Assembly (NCBI GenBank): GCA_032717465.1
Contig: CM064655.1
Location: 13,001,652 to 13,065,651 of the forward strand
DNA from: Coenobita brevimanus
Taxonomy: Eukaryota; Arthropoda; Malacostraca; Decapoda; Coenobitidae
Reading direction: 5' to 3'
DNA length: 64,000 nucleotides
Positions 26,036 through 35,499 of the stretch are shown here, piece by piece. How positions within the stretch are numbered: the stretch's first letter is position 1; every line of letters starts with the position of its first letter. Under the pieces are notes generated by a model. That model searched no databases. It was not told the DNA's origin and saw nothing but the letters and a program-made list of their open reading frames with translations. A program made the position numbers and the translations under genes.

Positions 26036-28360
26036 TTAGGGCAGGGGTTGGTGTGTGATTTTGCAGCAAGGTGGGTGGGGTGGGAGAGTGGGTGTAATGG
26101 GCGGGTGGGCAGGAGAGGCAGCCAGAGCATGTGATGGTTGTTTTAAGGGTGGGTGTGGGTGGTGATATGGGTGTGCGGTGTCAGCGCATGTGTGAGGTGT
26201 GCAGGGCGTGCGAGGGCGACTGTGGGGTGGTAGGAGTGTGGGCAGCACAGCATGTGGAGTGGGGTGTAGGCTTAGTAGGTGGTGGTGTAGTGGGGGTGTG
26301 GGCAGCACAGGTGGGGTCAAAGGTGTGGGACAGGGAAGGCAGGGTCGAGGGGACATGTGTGGGAGGTGGGCAGGGAGATTTAGGGCCAGTGGTGGGCGAT
26401 GGCTGGGGCAGGGGTGTGGTGGGTTGAGGGGGCATGGGGGCGTGCACGGGGCACGTGGTGCTGGGCGTGGGGGACAGGGTTTTTGGTGGTGGGGAGGTGG
26501 GGGAGAGGTGAGGAGTTGGTGAGTTGTCAGGTGAGGTGTGAGGCAGCGTGGCAGGAGGTGAGGTGTGAGGCGGCGTGGTGGGAGGTGAGGTGAAGGTGGC
26601 GTGGCAGGAGGTGAGGTGGAGGCGGCAGGGGAAGGGGAGGGAGACAGAGATGGCAAGGGGGAGATGTGGCAGTCATAGGAGGTAGAGGGAAGAGGCATGG
26701 GGGTAGTGGGTGGGGCAGGGCGTGGGTCTGGGGCAGGGGAGGCAGGAGCGTGAAAAGGGCGTATGTGATGATTTCTGAGAGTGCGGGAAGTGCTATGATA
26801 TTCGACTGTCACCTGGTAGGGGTTAGGGACGTGGATGATGGTGTGGGGCCCCGTGAAGTGCGGTGCGAGCTTGTAGGGGGTGGGGAGCTGTGCTATCATA
26901 ACAGTGTCGCCTGGCTTGTAGGGGTTGGAGGTGTTGTCGGGGCAGAGGTTCAGGTTGTTTTGAAGGTGGGTTAGCCATCATTTGAGATGGTGCAGTGGGT
27001 CACAAGTGGGAGTAGAAGTGGGGGGTTGTAAGTGCCAGTAAGGGGATGAGTGCGAGATGTTATAACCAAATATGTGGGCAAGCTCCTCCCAGATTTTTCT
27101 GGTGAATCTGGTGCGTTATTGGAGTGGATTGCTTGTGGGATACCGAAGTATGGAAATGCGTGCCGAATCAGAGCGTCAGCTACTGCAACAGCGTGGTGTT
27201 CTTTCGCTGGGCAGGCTATGACGAATTTGAAGTACATATCAATGAATGCGATCATGTACCTATAGCCTGATTTTGAGCATAAGGGTCCCACTATGTCGAT
27301 CGCCAATAACTGCCAAGGTTTGTAGGCGGTAATATGACCTGATGGGCCGGCAGTACGGGTGATGTCCTTACCGAGGGCACACGCTTGGCAAGATTGGATA
27401 ATCTCCTTGGCGAGGGTGGAGGGATTGGGTGCCCAGTAGGTGTCGTTAACCCACCCCATCCCGACGTTTTCTGGGCAGTGGTACGCCCCAGACCCGACAT
27501 TTTTGGACCTTTTTTTCTTTAGCTCAAACATCCACTTTTGGTGAGAAACATCGAAAATTCATAGGAAAATCGCTCACCTGAGGTTGAAAATACTTGATCC
27601 GGGTAGGAGTACCTCCTTACCTTACAGAGTTTTCTATCAGGCTGGCTGCAAAGAAAACGAGTTCAATGGGAGGATAACTATTCTACACCACTCATAAACG
27701 GTATTTATTTATTTATTTGGTATGAATTTATATGTAGTACGAGAGTATATTGGTTTTCAAACGGTAATATAGGCATTATAAGCATTGTTTCACTCACTAA
27801 ATCATCACCATTCCTGACCTTTTTTTGCCACATTACCTGATCATCATTTCTGACTGTTTCTTCCTCTAATGTTTGTCCTCCACATTCCCATCAATTGGGG
27901 AATCACTCTGGCCCTGAATTTCGTACCTTGGCATGACATGGCTTTACTGGCCAGGTCACTGATAACAGGTGAATTGCTGATAAAAGGTCATGCAGGGGGG
28001 GGGAGGAGGTCATGCTGGATAAGGCATTGTCCCTGCCTGGCATCTTGTAGAGGAAGGTGTCCCGTGTATACGTGACAAAAATCACTCGCGAAAATTGAAA
28101 ATTGTGCAAATTAGGGACCTTGCAATGTTCCCGCGTTAATTTACGTCTCCGGGATGTGAGTGCACATCATGTGAGGACGTGAATTCACGTCTCCGGGACG
28201 CGGCGGGTTAAAGACCTGCAGGAGTTTTTTCATGCCCAGGTGAATGCCATTGTGAGCATGCAGGTGTTGGAGGGCGTCGAGGGAGACGTCAGGGGCTAGG
28301 TTGATATGCCCTGACGGAGTAAGCAGGTGGTCGCCCTAGCGATATAGTTTCTTGTAGAGG
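26036..28360 (-). pseudogene. Gypsy integrase with proline-rich C-terminus
   Basis: In element order: an HHCC-type start (HLHAHNGIHLGMKKLL, about 28,285-28,220), then after the piggyBac-like insert the IIQSCQACALGKDI cysteine pair near 27,390. The core follows with PWQLLAIDIVGPL (first catalytic Asp, about 27,305) and FGIPQAIHSNNAPD near 27,110 (second Asp region, where DN is replaced by NN). The GPY/F-like module lies near 26,830-26,870 (HFTGPHTIIHV). The chain then runs into about 230 residues very rich in Pro, Ser and Thr, ending near 26,036. Frameshifts separate the parts. Loss of the usual HSDN aspartate suggests decay. Confidence 0.75.
27450..28207. mobile_element. piggyBac-like MITE inserted in integrase
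   Basis: The insert is flanked by TTAA on both sides (27,446-27,449 and 28,208-28,211), the duplication specific to piggyBac transposons. Ends are inverted: CCCACCCCATCCCG at the left; reverse complement of the right end CCCGCCGCGTCCCG. Removing the insert and one TTAA places the two halves of the integrase zinc-binding region next to each other in one frame. Near the right end an ACGTCTCCGGGA word occurs twice (about 28,144 and 28,190). No transposase frame is present in its 758 bp. Confidence 0.85.
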
Positions 28361-29167
28361 TGCTGGGGAATCCAGTGGGGTCATTCCTCATGATGCCACT
28401 GCTGGAGGAGATAGGGTTCTGGCCGGGCGGCATTGATGGGGAACTGGGAGAGAGCATCTGCGTTGGTGTGGAGTTTGCTGGGGTGGTACGAGATTTCGTA
28501 GTTGAACTCCTCCAGGGTTTTGCGCCATCTGACAAGCTGGGCGTTGTGGGTGTCAGACTGCTGCAGCCACTGGAGGCACTGGTGATCAGTGATGATAGTA
28601 ACTTGAGTCACCAATAGGTATGCCCAGAAATGCTCAAGTGCCCAGATGATGCCCAGGCACTCCCTCGGTGGCAGCATAATTCTTTTCCACCTGATTGAGG
28701 GTACGGCTGGCACAGGCAATGATGTGCTCGCGGCCCTCTTGGACTTGTGGCAGCACAGCACCAGTCGTGATTAGGGAAACGTCCGTGTAGAGCCGGAATG
28801 GGAGGGCATAGTCGGGAAAGGCCATGAAGGGGGTGGGAACGAGCTTATCCTTAAGTTGTTAGAAGCCAGCTCATCTCCTGTCCGTCCAGACGAACGGTTC
28901 TCCCTTACAAGTCATGTCATGGAGTGGCTTGGCAATGTAAGTGAACCCCTTCACAAAATGGCGGTAATAGGATGTTAGGCCGAGGAAGGCTCGAATCCCG
29001 TGAACGTCTTGTGGTGGGGGTATGTCCACGATGGCGCAGAGCTTCTCTGGGTTGGGAGATATGCCAGCCTGGGGGATGACATGTCCCAGGAATGAGACGG
29101 TTCTGGTGGCCAGGACGCACTTGGAGGGCCAGAGTTTGAGGCCTGCCTGTTGGATTCTGGTGAAAAC
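28212..29167 (-). pseudogene. Gypsy RT thumb and RNase H
   Basis: Overlapping frames carry the RT connection and RNase H. Recognisable parts are YALPFRLYTDVSLITTGAVL (about 28,755-28,815; first RNase H Asp in TDVS), AATEGVPGHHLGT-like region, and in another frame LGIIWALEHFWAYLLVTQ with TIITDHQCLQWL near 28,590 (later RNase H Asp) and LSQFP near the end. At least two frameshifts split it. The enzyme would remove RNA from the RNA:DNA hybrid during cDNA synthesis. Confidence 0.75.
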
Positions 29168-30644
29168 CTAGAGGAGGCGCTGAAGTTGGTCAGCCCAGGT
29201 CTGGCTGAAGACGATGACATCATCCAAGTAAGTGACACAGATCTCCCATGTGAGGCTGCTGAGGACGGATTCCATTAGTCTTAAGAGGGTGGTGGGGGCA
29301 TTACAGAGGCCGAAGGGTAAAACATTAAATTCATAATGTTTCCCGTTGCTGGTCAAGAAATCAGTTTTTCCTCTGTCCTCTGGTCGCACCAGGACCTGCC
29401 AATACCCTGACTGGAGGTCGAGGGTGGAGAACCAGGAGGCACCGTATAGGGAAGCTAGGGAGTCTGTGCACAGGAGTGGAGTAGTGTCCACGGTGCTCAC
29501 ATCATTAAGCCTGCGGTAATTGATGCAGAACCACATCGTGCCATCCTTTTTCTTCACGAGGATGACAGGGGAGGACCACGGGCTGGTGGAGGAGGAGATG
29601 ACTCTGGCTTCGATCATCTCCTGTACCTGGCGGTCTTCCTCTTCCCACTGTTTGGGGTTCTTTCGCTGGGATGGCTGCCGGGTTGGTGGGTCCGTCATGT
29701 GAAACTCATGGACCAGGCAGGTGGTGTGTCCAATATCAGCGGGTCCCGCCGCAAACAGATCCTGGAAATCCAGGAGGAGGTGGCGGAGGGTGTCTGATTG
29801 GTGAGCGGAGAGATGGTCGGGAATGGGGAGCAGAGGGGCAGGGGAGCAGGAGGGGGAGGGGACACAGGGCTCAGCTTCCTCCATCTCTCCAATTATAAGC
29901 CACTGAGGGAGACTGAAGGGCAAGGGGGCAAGGTTGGCAATCCGGACTGCCGTGTGATGAGGGGGAAGGAAGGCTGGGGGCAGGAGGCAGGCCGAAAGAG
30001 TTCCGGGCAGCAGGAGTGGGGAGAACAGGATGGAGGTACCTGAGGGCTGGTTGAGGGGCACCCAGGCTTTGTGGTGGGGGCGTTGGTGACAGCAGAGGAT
30101 ATGGTGGCAGGAAAAGAAGGGGGGAGGGGGGGAGAAGAGGGAGGTCAGAGGGGGAGAAGGGGGGGCTTGGAGTCTTCCGGCCAGGGCCGTGGCGTGCAGG
30201 TGCAGATGGCCTGAGTGGGAGGGGGGGGGGTCAAGTGATTTCCGGAACTGGAGCTGTCTGTTGCAGCAATCAATGGTGGCTCCTAACTTCAGCAATGGGT
30301 CCCACCCCAGATATCCGTCGTAAATGTGGTAGTAAGAGTCAAATACAATGAACTTATGCTGCATCGACGCGCAGGGCCCATGTTTCTCCATGGATCGGCA
30401 GGGGGCCATCCCCTGTATCCACAAGGTGAGTAGCCATCAGAAATAGCGGGCCAAAGGTCGACTTGTGACAGAAGTAGTGGCTATACAAGCAGGATATGGC
30501 CGCTCCCGTGTCGACCAGAAGTCTGGCTTTCACCTCGTTCAGCTTCATCTTGTGGTAAACTGGGGGGCAGTATTTAGGGGAAGTGGCACCCGCCACCATG
30601 GGAAGGTGCGGGGGCGGTCTTAAAAATCCAATTGCCAGGGTCAT
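29168..30644 (-). pseudogene. Gypsy protease and reverse transcriptase
   Basis: The protease segment (30,354-30,644) has RLLVDTGAAISCL, the aspartic protease active site. A frameshift near 30,400 leads into a 418-codon frame: a poorly conserved Ser/Pro-rich linker, a P-rich QPSQRKNPKQWEEED region, then RT with MIEARVISSSTSPWSSPVIL, FCINYRRLNDVS, FSTLDLQSGYWQV (first palm Asp), NVLPFGLCNAP and CVTYLDDVIVF (YLDD catalytic pair, about 29,215-29,240). The RT catalytic residues are intact by eye although the surrounding polyprotein is broken. Confidence 0.85.
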
Positions 30645-31290
30645 CCTTCTTCTTCCTCTGGCTCCTGTTCCCCAGGTACAGTCTCCTCCGTGGGTGCAGG
30701 TTCATCCTCTGGTTCCTCGTTCTCTAGAGAGGAAACTTTACACTGGCCTGGGGTGTGCTTTTCCATCTGGCAGCTTTTAATTGGTCCCTGATATTGTGCA
30801 GTGGGCACTTGGAGCTGCAAACAGAGAACTCCCATGGATTCACTAGAATGAGGTTGGGGTTCTTCCAGTGACTGGGGTGCTGGTGGGTGGGGTGCGACCT
30901 AGGCAGGCTGAGTGCTGGGGTGGGGCTGGTGTGGGGCATAGGCAGATGTTGCCTGACTGGGGGAGCCAGAGTATTTTTGGGAAACTTTTTTACCACGTTG
31001 ATTTGCTGGGGTGCAGGGCGGGAGATCAGTAGGCAGCATATCAGTTGGATATCCTTATCCATGTCTCCAGTAGGATCATGGATTGTAAAGTGCTTCCTGA
31101 CCATGCTGGGGAGCACTCTCAGGAGAGTGTTGAAGGTGTGTTGCTCCCGGGTTTCAACAGCTGCCTCCGGGTAGGCAGCGGTGACCAGGTGTCTAGTCTG
31201 GATTAGAGTATCATTCAAATTGCCATCAAAGGTTAGGCTATCCAATTGGGATAGCACCACCACTTTACCTAGTGATGGAGTGATGGCTGA

Positions 31291-31448
31291 TGTAATGGGG
31301 TGTATAAAAGCCCACGTTGCCTAGAGGCAACGTGGAAATCCTCTCTTTGGCTCAGTGGTAACGTGCATGCGTATTAAGCGCGAGGGCCCAAGATCGAATC
31401 TCGGCCAGGACTGCGATTAATTTGTTAAGTTTCATTTCAGTTATTACA
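31291..31448 (+). repeat. TRIM 5' LTR with TATA box and tRNA-like module
   Basis: TATAAAA at 31,303-31,309 is followed by a perfect 10 bp stem hairpin (31,312-31,335; CCACGTTGCC pairing with GGCAACGTGG). Next comes a tRNA-like stretch with an A box at 31,348-31,361 (TGGCTCAGTGGTAA) and a B box at 31,392-31,402 (GATCGAATCTC). TCCT before it and AGGA after it can pair like the tip of an acceptor stem. Confidence 0.75.
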
Positions 31449-31645
31449 TTGGTGGCAGCGGCAGGATGTGAGGCAGGGCTTGGTTGGCAATTTGATGTTG
31501 GTCCTTGGTTAGCTGACAGTGTCCCTGCCCTCATCCCGGGGATGGGTTGTTTTGGTGTGATCCGCAGCCTCCCCATGGTGACCTCCAATGTTACCTTGTG
31601 TGTTTGAAACTCACCAAATTAATCACCAAGGGGAGAAAAGAGGGG

Positions 31646-31803
31646 TGTAATGGGGTGTATAAAAGCCCGTGTTGCCTAGGGGAAATGTGGGGATCCTCTT
31701 TTTGGCTCACGGGTAACGTGCACGCGTATTAAGTGCGAGGGCCTGAGATCAAATCTTGGCCAGGACTGTGATTAATTAGTTAAGTTTCATTTCAGTTATA
31801 ACA
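31646..31803 (+). repeat. TRIM 3' LTR
   Basis: Differs from the 5' LTR at roughly 19 of 158 positions by eye, most of them transitions. TATAAAA (31,658-31,664), A box (31,703-31,716) and B box (31,747-31,757) are all retained, while the hairpin after the TATA box has decayed. Confidence 0.75.
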
Positions 31804-32090
31804 CTTGAATCACGAGTTTCGTGAAATTCTGCCAGGTGAGTCCCGGAACGATCTTGGGTGCTATATTAGCTGCTGCTTTGCCCAGTAGCAGGAACGTGAC
31901 CGCGATTTTTTGCTTGTCATCCTCGACCCTGATATCTAGCAAAGGTTTAGTAATTGCCAGATACATGTGAAAATCATACTGTTCAGGGTTGAATTTAGGT
32001 CACTGCACATGCGGTTTGGTTGCCATTTTGCCGGTATTTCCTGATTACCTCTCTCGTATGCCCGGGTCAAGAACCACCGCTGTCTACTAG

Positions 32091-34111
32091 TGTAATGCTA
32101 GGTGTTTTAGGGTCAGCTTCCCGTCCCTCTAACCCCTAGTGTGTAGCTGGGTTCTCTTTCTAGACCGGAGCTTAGACAAGTAGGAGAGAGGCAGGACACA
32201 AAAACTCAAGGCAACAACCTTACATATGTATTACTAAATTCTACAGTGGAACGGATAGATGTCACAAATACAGGTATACTGGACAATTATAATTTTTAGG
32301 TCTAGATATGGGTCGTTAGTATCACACAGGATACTACTCAGGACAAGGTCGGGTAAGGTGAATAGCACTTAGGGCAGAGGGGTGATGCACTACTATTGCA
32401 GGAAGTTCGAGTTCTATATATTGGTGGAAATGGGTAGCACTATTTCACTGAGGGTAATTATTACTTTAACACTGGGGCCTGCGTATGATCTTAGTGTGGT
32501 GCGGCATTATGATTTGGTGGCATGTTCACTGTTATAGACCCGTATTTCGCTGTCTTGCCATGATCACTGTTTCTCTGTTACCTTGCTTATTCCACCACTC
32601 TTTTACATTGCCACTGATGCTTTTCTCACTGACTTCCTTTTTACTCTTAATTCACTGCTCTGCCTTTACTTCACTATGTCACGGACACTGTGCTTTCACT
32701 GTCACTCCCTTTCGGGTCTGGACGTTGTGTCAGTCAGGTACAAGAGCAGCGGTGACTCAGCCTCACTACTGATGGGGCTGGGTTCTGCAACGGGCCTTTG
32801 TGTTCAGGGGCCACGGGATCACACGTAAGGGCGTCCTCTCTCGTCCGGGGCTGCTGGTGGCGAAGGGTCCTGCACTTTCGGGGCTTGAGGCAGGAGTCTG
32901 GCCCTCGGGGCTGAGGGCCAAATAGTTGCCTGAACTTCTCGCTCAGGTGCCTGATGGAGGACGAAGATCTCCGGTGTCTGGGTGTAGGGAGGTCCCACCT
33001 GGGGGTCCTGGGAGCAGTCTGGAGGTCCCAAGGGCTGGGGTCCCCGGTGTTTAGAGACGCCGTCAGGAGGAGGCTGCGGCATCGGCCTACATCGGGGTCC
33101 ATCAGGCAAGTCCTCTCAGGATCCGGCTGCAGGGAGAAGAGCCCGATGGTAGTCACAGGGCCTCTCCAGTACTCTTCCAGGCTGGGGGCTTCCTCTGGGT
33201 CATAGGTTGGTGAACAGGAGTCAGCACCCGACGGTGAAGTGGCGTCCGGCCATCTCCTGCCATAGGGCCCTGCTACTGGTAATGGCCTTCTGGGGGCACC
33301 GCTGCAGGCCGTCGCTAAGGCCCGGCTACTGGCCATGGCCTGGGGGAGGGAGCGGCTACAGGCTGGCTCAGGGGCACCTTCTGAGCGGCTACAGGCCATC
33401 TCCTGACGAAGATGGGAGTGGCTACCGGCCGTCTCCTGGTTCCCTCAGGAGCAGCTGCAGGCCATCTCCTGTAGGAGGGTCGAGTGGCTACAGGCTGTCT
33501 TTTGAGGGGCACCTTCAGAGCGGCTACCAGCCATCTCCTGACAAAGGCGGGAGCGGCTACAGGCCATCTCCTGTTTGCCTCCTGAGTGGCTGCAGGCCAT
33601 ATCCTGTAGGAGGGTCGAGCAGCTACTGGCCATCTCCTTACAAAGGCAGGAGCGACTACAGGCCATCTCCTGGTTCCCTTGGGAGCGGCTGCAGGCCGTC
33701 TCTTGTAGGAAGGTCGAGCAGTTACAGGCCGTCTCGTTAGAGGCACCTTCAGTGCGGCTTCTGGCTGTCTCCTGATGAAGGCGGGAGCGGCTACAGGCTA
33801 TCTCCTGTTTGATTCCAGAGCGGCTGCAGGCCATCTCCTGTAAGAGGGTTGAGCGGCTACCAGCCATCTCGTGGGTGCTGACTGGAGCTGGAGTAACGGC
33901 TCCACTCCGTGGTTGTTGAGGGTCGGGTCACTCACAAGGTAGTTGCAGATTCCTGCTATGGTGGCGGTGGGCAAGTTGCGGGTCCTAGGGGCATGCGGCC
34001 AGGGCGGGCTTACGTCCCTCTCACATGGAGCTGGACCGAGCGCTGTCTACCTCTCCGTGGGCTCTTTTTGGGGGTGTCATGTTGTTTGCAGAGCCCAAAC
34101 CCGGCATTTTA
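32091..34111 (-). repeat. 5' LTR of minus-strand gypsy element
   Basis: Begins TGTAATGCTAGGTG and ends GCATTTTA on the plus strand, 2,021 bp. It lacks the hAT MITE of its partner. Between about 33,240 and 33,870 it contains many GGCTACAGGCCATCTCCTG-type words separated by 30-40 bp of related sequence, a longer array than in the other LTR. Confidence 0.9.
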
Positions 34112-34455
34112 CTCACTATGACTCCTGTTTCTACTTACACTCTATTTTTCAACTTATATAATATTTTTCCACTAACATTACACCGGTTTTATATAACTGT
34201 TATCTCATATTTACAGGCCTTGCTATAATATCGAGCATCATATTATCGCATATGTACGTAGTGACTGAACTCGCTATGACTTGTTTAAACTTACACTCAA
34301 TTTTTCAACTTATATAATACTTTTCCACTAACATTACACCCGTTTCCACTTTATATAATTGTTATCACATACTTACAGGCCTTACTATTATATTGAGTGT
34401 CATATTATTGCATATGTACAGGCCTTACTTTTACAGCGAGTGTCATATTATCGGA
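34112..34455. repeat. Tandem repeat, about 155 bp unit, two and a half copies
   Basis: Unit one starts at about 34,112 (CTCACTATGACTCCTGTTTC), unit two at about 34,266 (CTCGCTATGACTTG). Both contain CTTATATAATA, CCACTAACATTACACC, TTACAGGCCTTGCTAT and CATATTATCGCATATGTAC words. A third partial unit ends near 34,455. It begins exactly at the LTR outer edge. Confidence 0.8.
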
Positions 34456-34603
34456 AGCACACACAGTATCAATAATGTAACAGGGTGTGATATTCCTTGT
34501 CAGGGTGGGGAGGAGAGGGTGGTGGGGGAGGATGGGGAGGTGGAGAGCGGAGTCCTTCCCCACTCGCAGTCCTCTTCGCTCTCCGTTTTCCTTTCTCCTT
34601 TCC

Positions 34604-35361
34604 CTTCTAAAATGCAGTATAGTCTCACAGAGAACAGCCCAACAGCCCCAGAAGGAGCCTACAGAAAGGCAAATGGAGTGCGACCTGACTCCAGGCGACA
34701 GGGACATAAGTCCCCCCGGGCCACGTGCCCCTTTGACCCGACGCTTGCCTGCCGCCACCATAGCAGGAAAGCGAGACTGCCTCCTGGGCGAGCCAGCCAC
34801 CAACAACCACGGGGTGGGGCTGTTTCTCTAGCTCCAGTCAGCACCCCTGACACGGCTGGTAGCCGCTCAACCTTCCTACAGGAAAGGGCCTGCAGCCGCT
34901 CTGGAGGTAATAAGGAGACAGCTGGTAGTTGCTCCTGCCTTTGTCAGGAGACGGCCAGAAGACGCTCTGAAGGTGCCCTTGAAGAGACGGCCGGTAGCAG
35001 CTTGACCCTCCTACAGGAAATGGCCGGTAGCCACTCTGGAGGTAATAAGGAGACGGCCGGTAGCTACTCCAGCCTTCAGAGACGGCTGGTAGCTGCTCCG
35101 AAGGTGCCCTGACAGAGACGGCCTGTAGCCGCTCGACCCTCCTGCAGGAGACAGTCGGTAGCTGCTCCCGCCTTCATCAGGAGACAGCTGGTAGCCACTC
35201 CAAAGGTGCCCCCGAGTCTGCCTGTAGCCGCTCCCTTCCCCAAGCCACGGTCAGTAGCCGGGCGCTACAGCAGAAGATGGCTGGTAGCCACTCCTCCGTC
35301 AGGTGCTGACTCCCCTACACGAGACTACGACCCAGAGGGAGGCCCCAGCCTGGAAGACAAC
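34604..35361 (+). repeat. Truncated LTR of the minus-element family, plus orientation
   Basis: Starts TAAAATGCAGTATAGTC, the family's 5' terminus, and carries the same internal GGCCGGTAGC-type array (here seen on its other strand) at about 34,850-35,300. Similarity stops near 35,361, where it joins protease-region sequence of a different gypsy family. About 1.2 kb of LTR is missing. Confidence 0.75.
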
Positions 35362-35499
35362 AATGGCACCCAGACTTGAGGACGAGGTGGAGCCAACAGC
35401 CCTCCTTAGTGATGAGGAGGTGCCCATAGAAGAGATGGAGACCTCAGAAGCCGGGCTGGATTTTTAGGCCCTCCCCTGTCAGTTCTGGGGCAACCAGCA

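Larger units (their letters stand above)
31291..31803 (+). mobile_element. TRIM (miniature LTR retrotransposon) with tRNA-like LTRs
   Basis: Two 158 bp direct repeats (31,291-31,448 and 31,646-31,803) begin TGTAATGGGG and end TTATTACA or TTATAACA, that is TG...CA. Right after the first is TTGGTGGCAGCGGCAGG, a primer-binding-site-like word close to that of the gypsy bodies here. Right before the second is AAGGGGAGAAAAGAGGGG, a polypurine tract. The 197 bp between holds no gag or pol. This is the definition of a TRIM. It sits in the gypsy gag; flanks GCTGA and CTTGA match at 3 of 5 positions, a worn duplication at best. Confidence 0.8.
30724..32026 (-). pseudogene. Gypsy gag, interrupted by TRIM
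   Basis: In element orientation gag starts at an ATG at 32,026, soon after the primer-binding region, and has an early in-frame TGA near 31,991. It is split by the TRIM at 31,291-31,803 and continues to 30,724. The C-terminal half includes LSQLDSLTFDGNLNDTLIQT and FNTLLRVLPSMVRKHFTIHD. A Cys/His cluster (VCSSKCPLHNIRDQL, near 30,790) sits where a zinc knuckle is expected but lacks the CX2CX4HX4C spacing. Gag proteins package the RNA in cytoplasmic particles. Confidence 0.7.
23488..34111 (-). mobile_element. Ty3/gypsy LTR retrotransposon, minus strand, nested inserts
   Basis: Two LTRs (23,488-25,620 and 32,091-34,111) flank gag, protease, RT, RNase H and integrase on the minus strand in the Ty3/gypsy order. 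The primer-binding region lies just inside the right LTR (about 32,065-32,090, containing AGCGGTGGTTCT in element orientation). The left LTR is preceded by a purine-rich GGTGGTAAAA in element orientation. Inserts found inside: hAT MITE in the left LTR, piggyBac-like MITE in integrase, TRIM in gag. The outer flanks (AAAAT and CTCAC) are not direct repeats, so one end may have been altered by recombination. Frames are broken, so the copy is dead. Confidence 0.85.

Noticed and set aside
26131..26974. Gly/Val-rich plus-strand frames
   Set aside because: Complement of the proline-rich tail of the gypsy integrase.
31291..31803. Two independent SINE insertions
   Set aside because: Repeat units start TG and end CA, and a primer-site-like word and a polypurine tract sit exactly at the inner edges, which fits a TRIM better.
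23488..34111. 5 bp target duplication for the minus-strand gypsy element
   Set aside because: The outer flanks AAAAT and CTCAC do not match, so I do not claim one.
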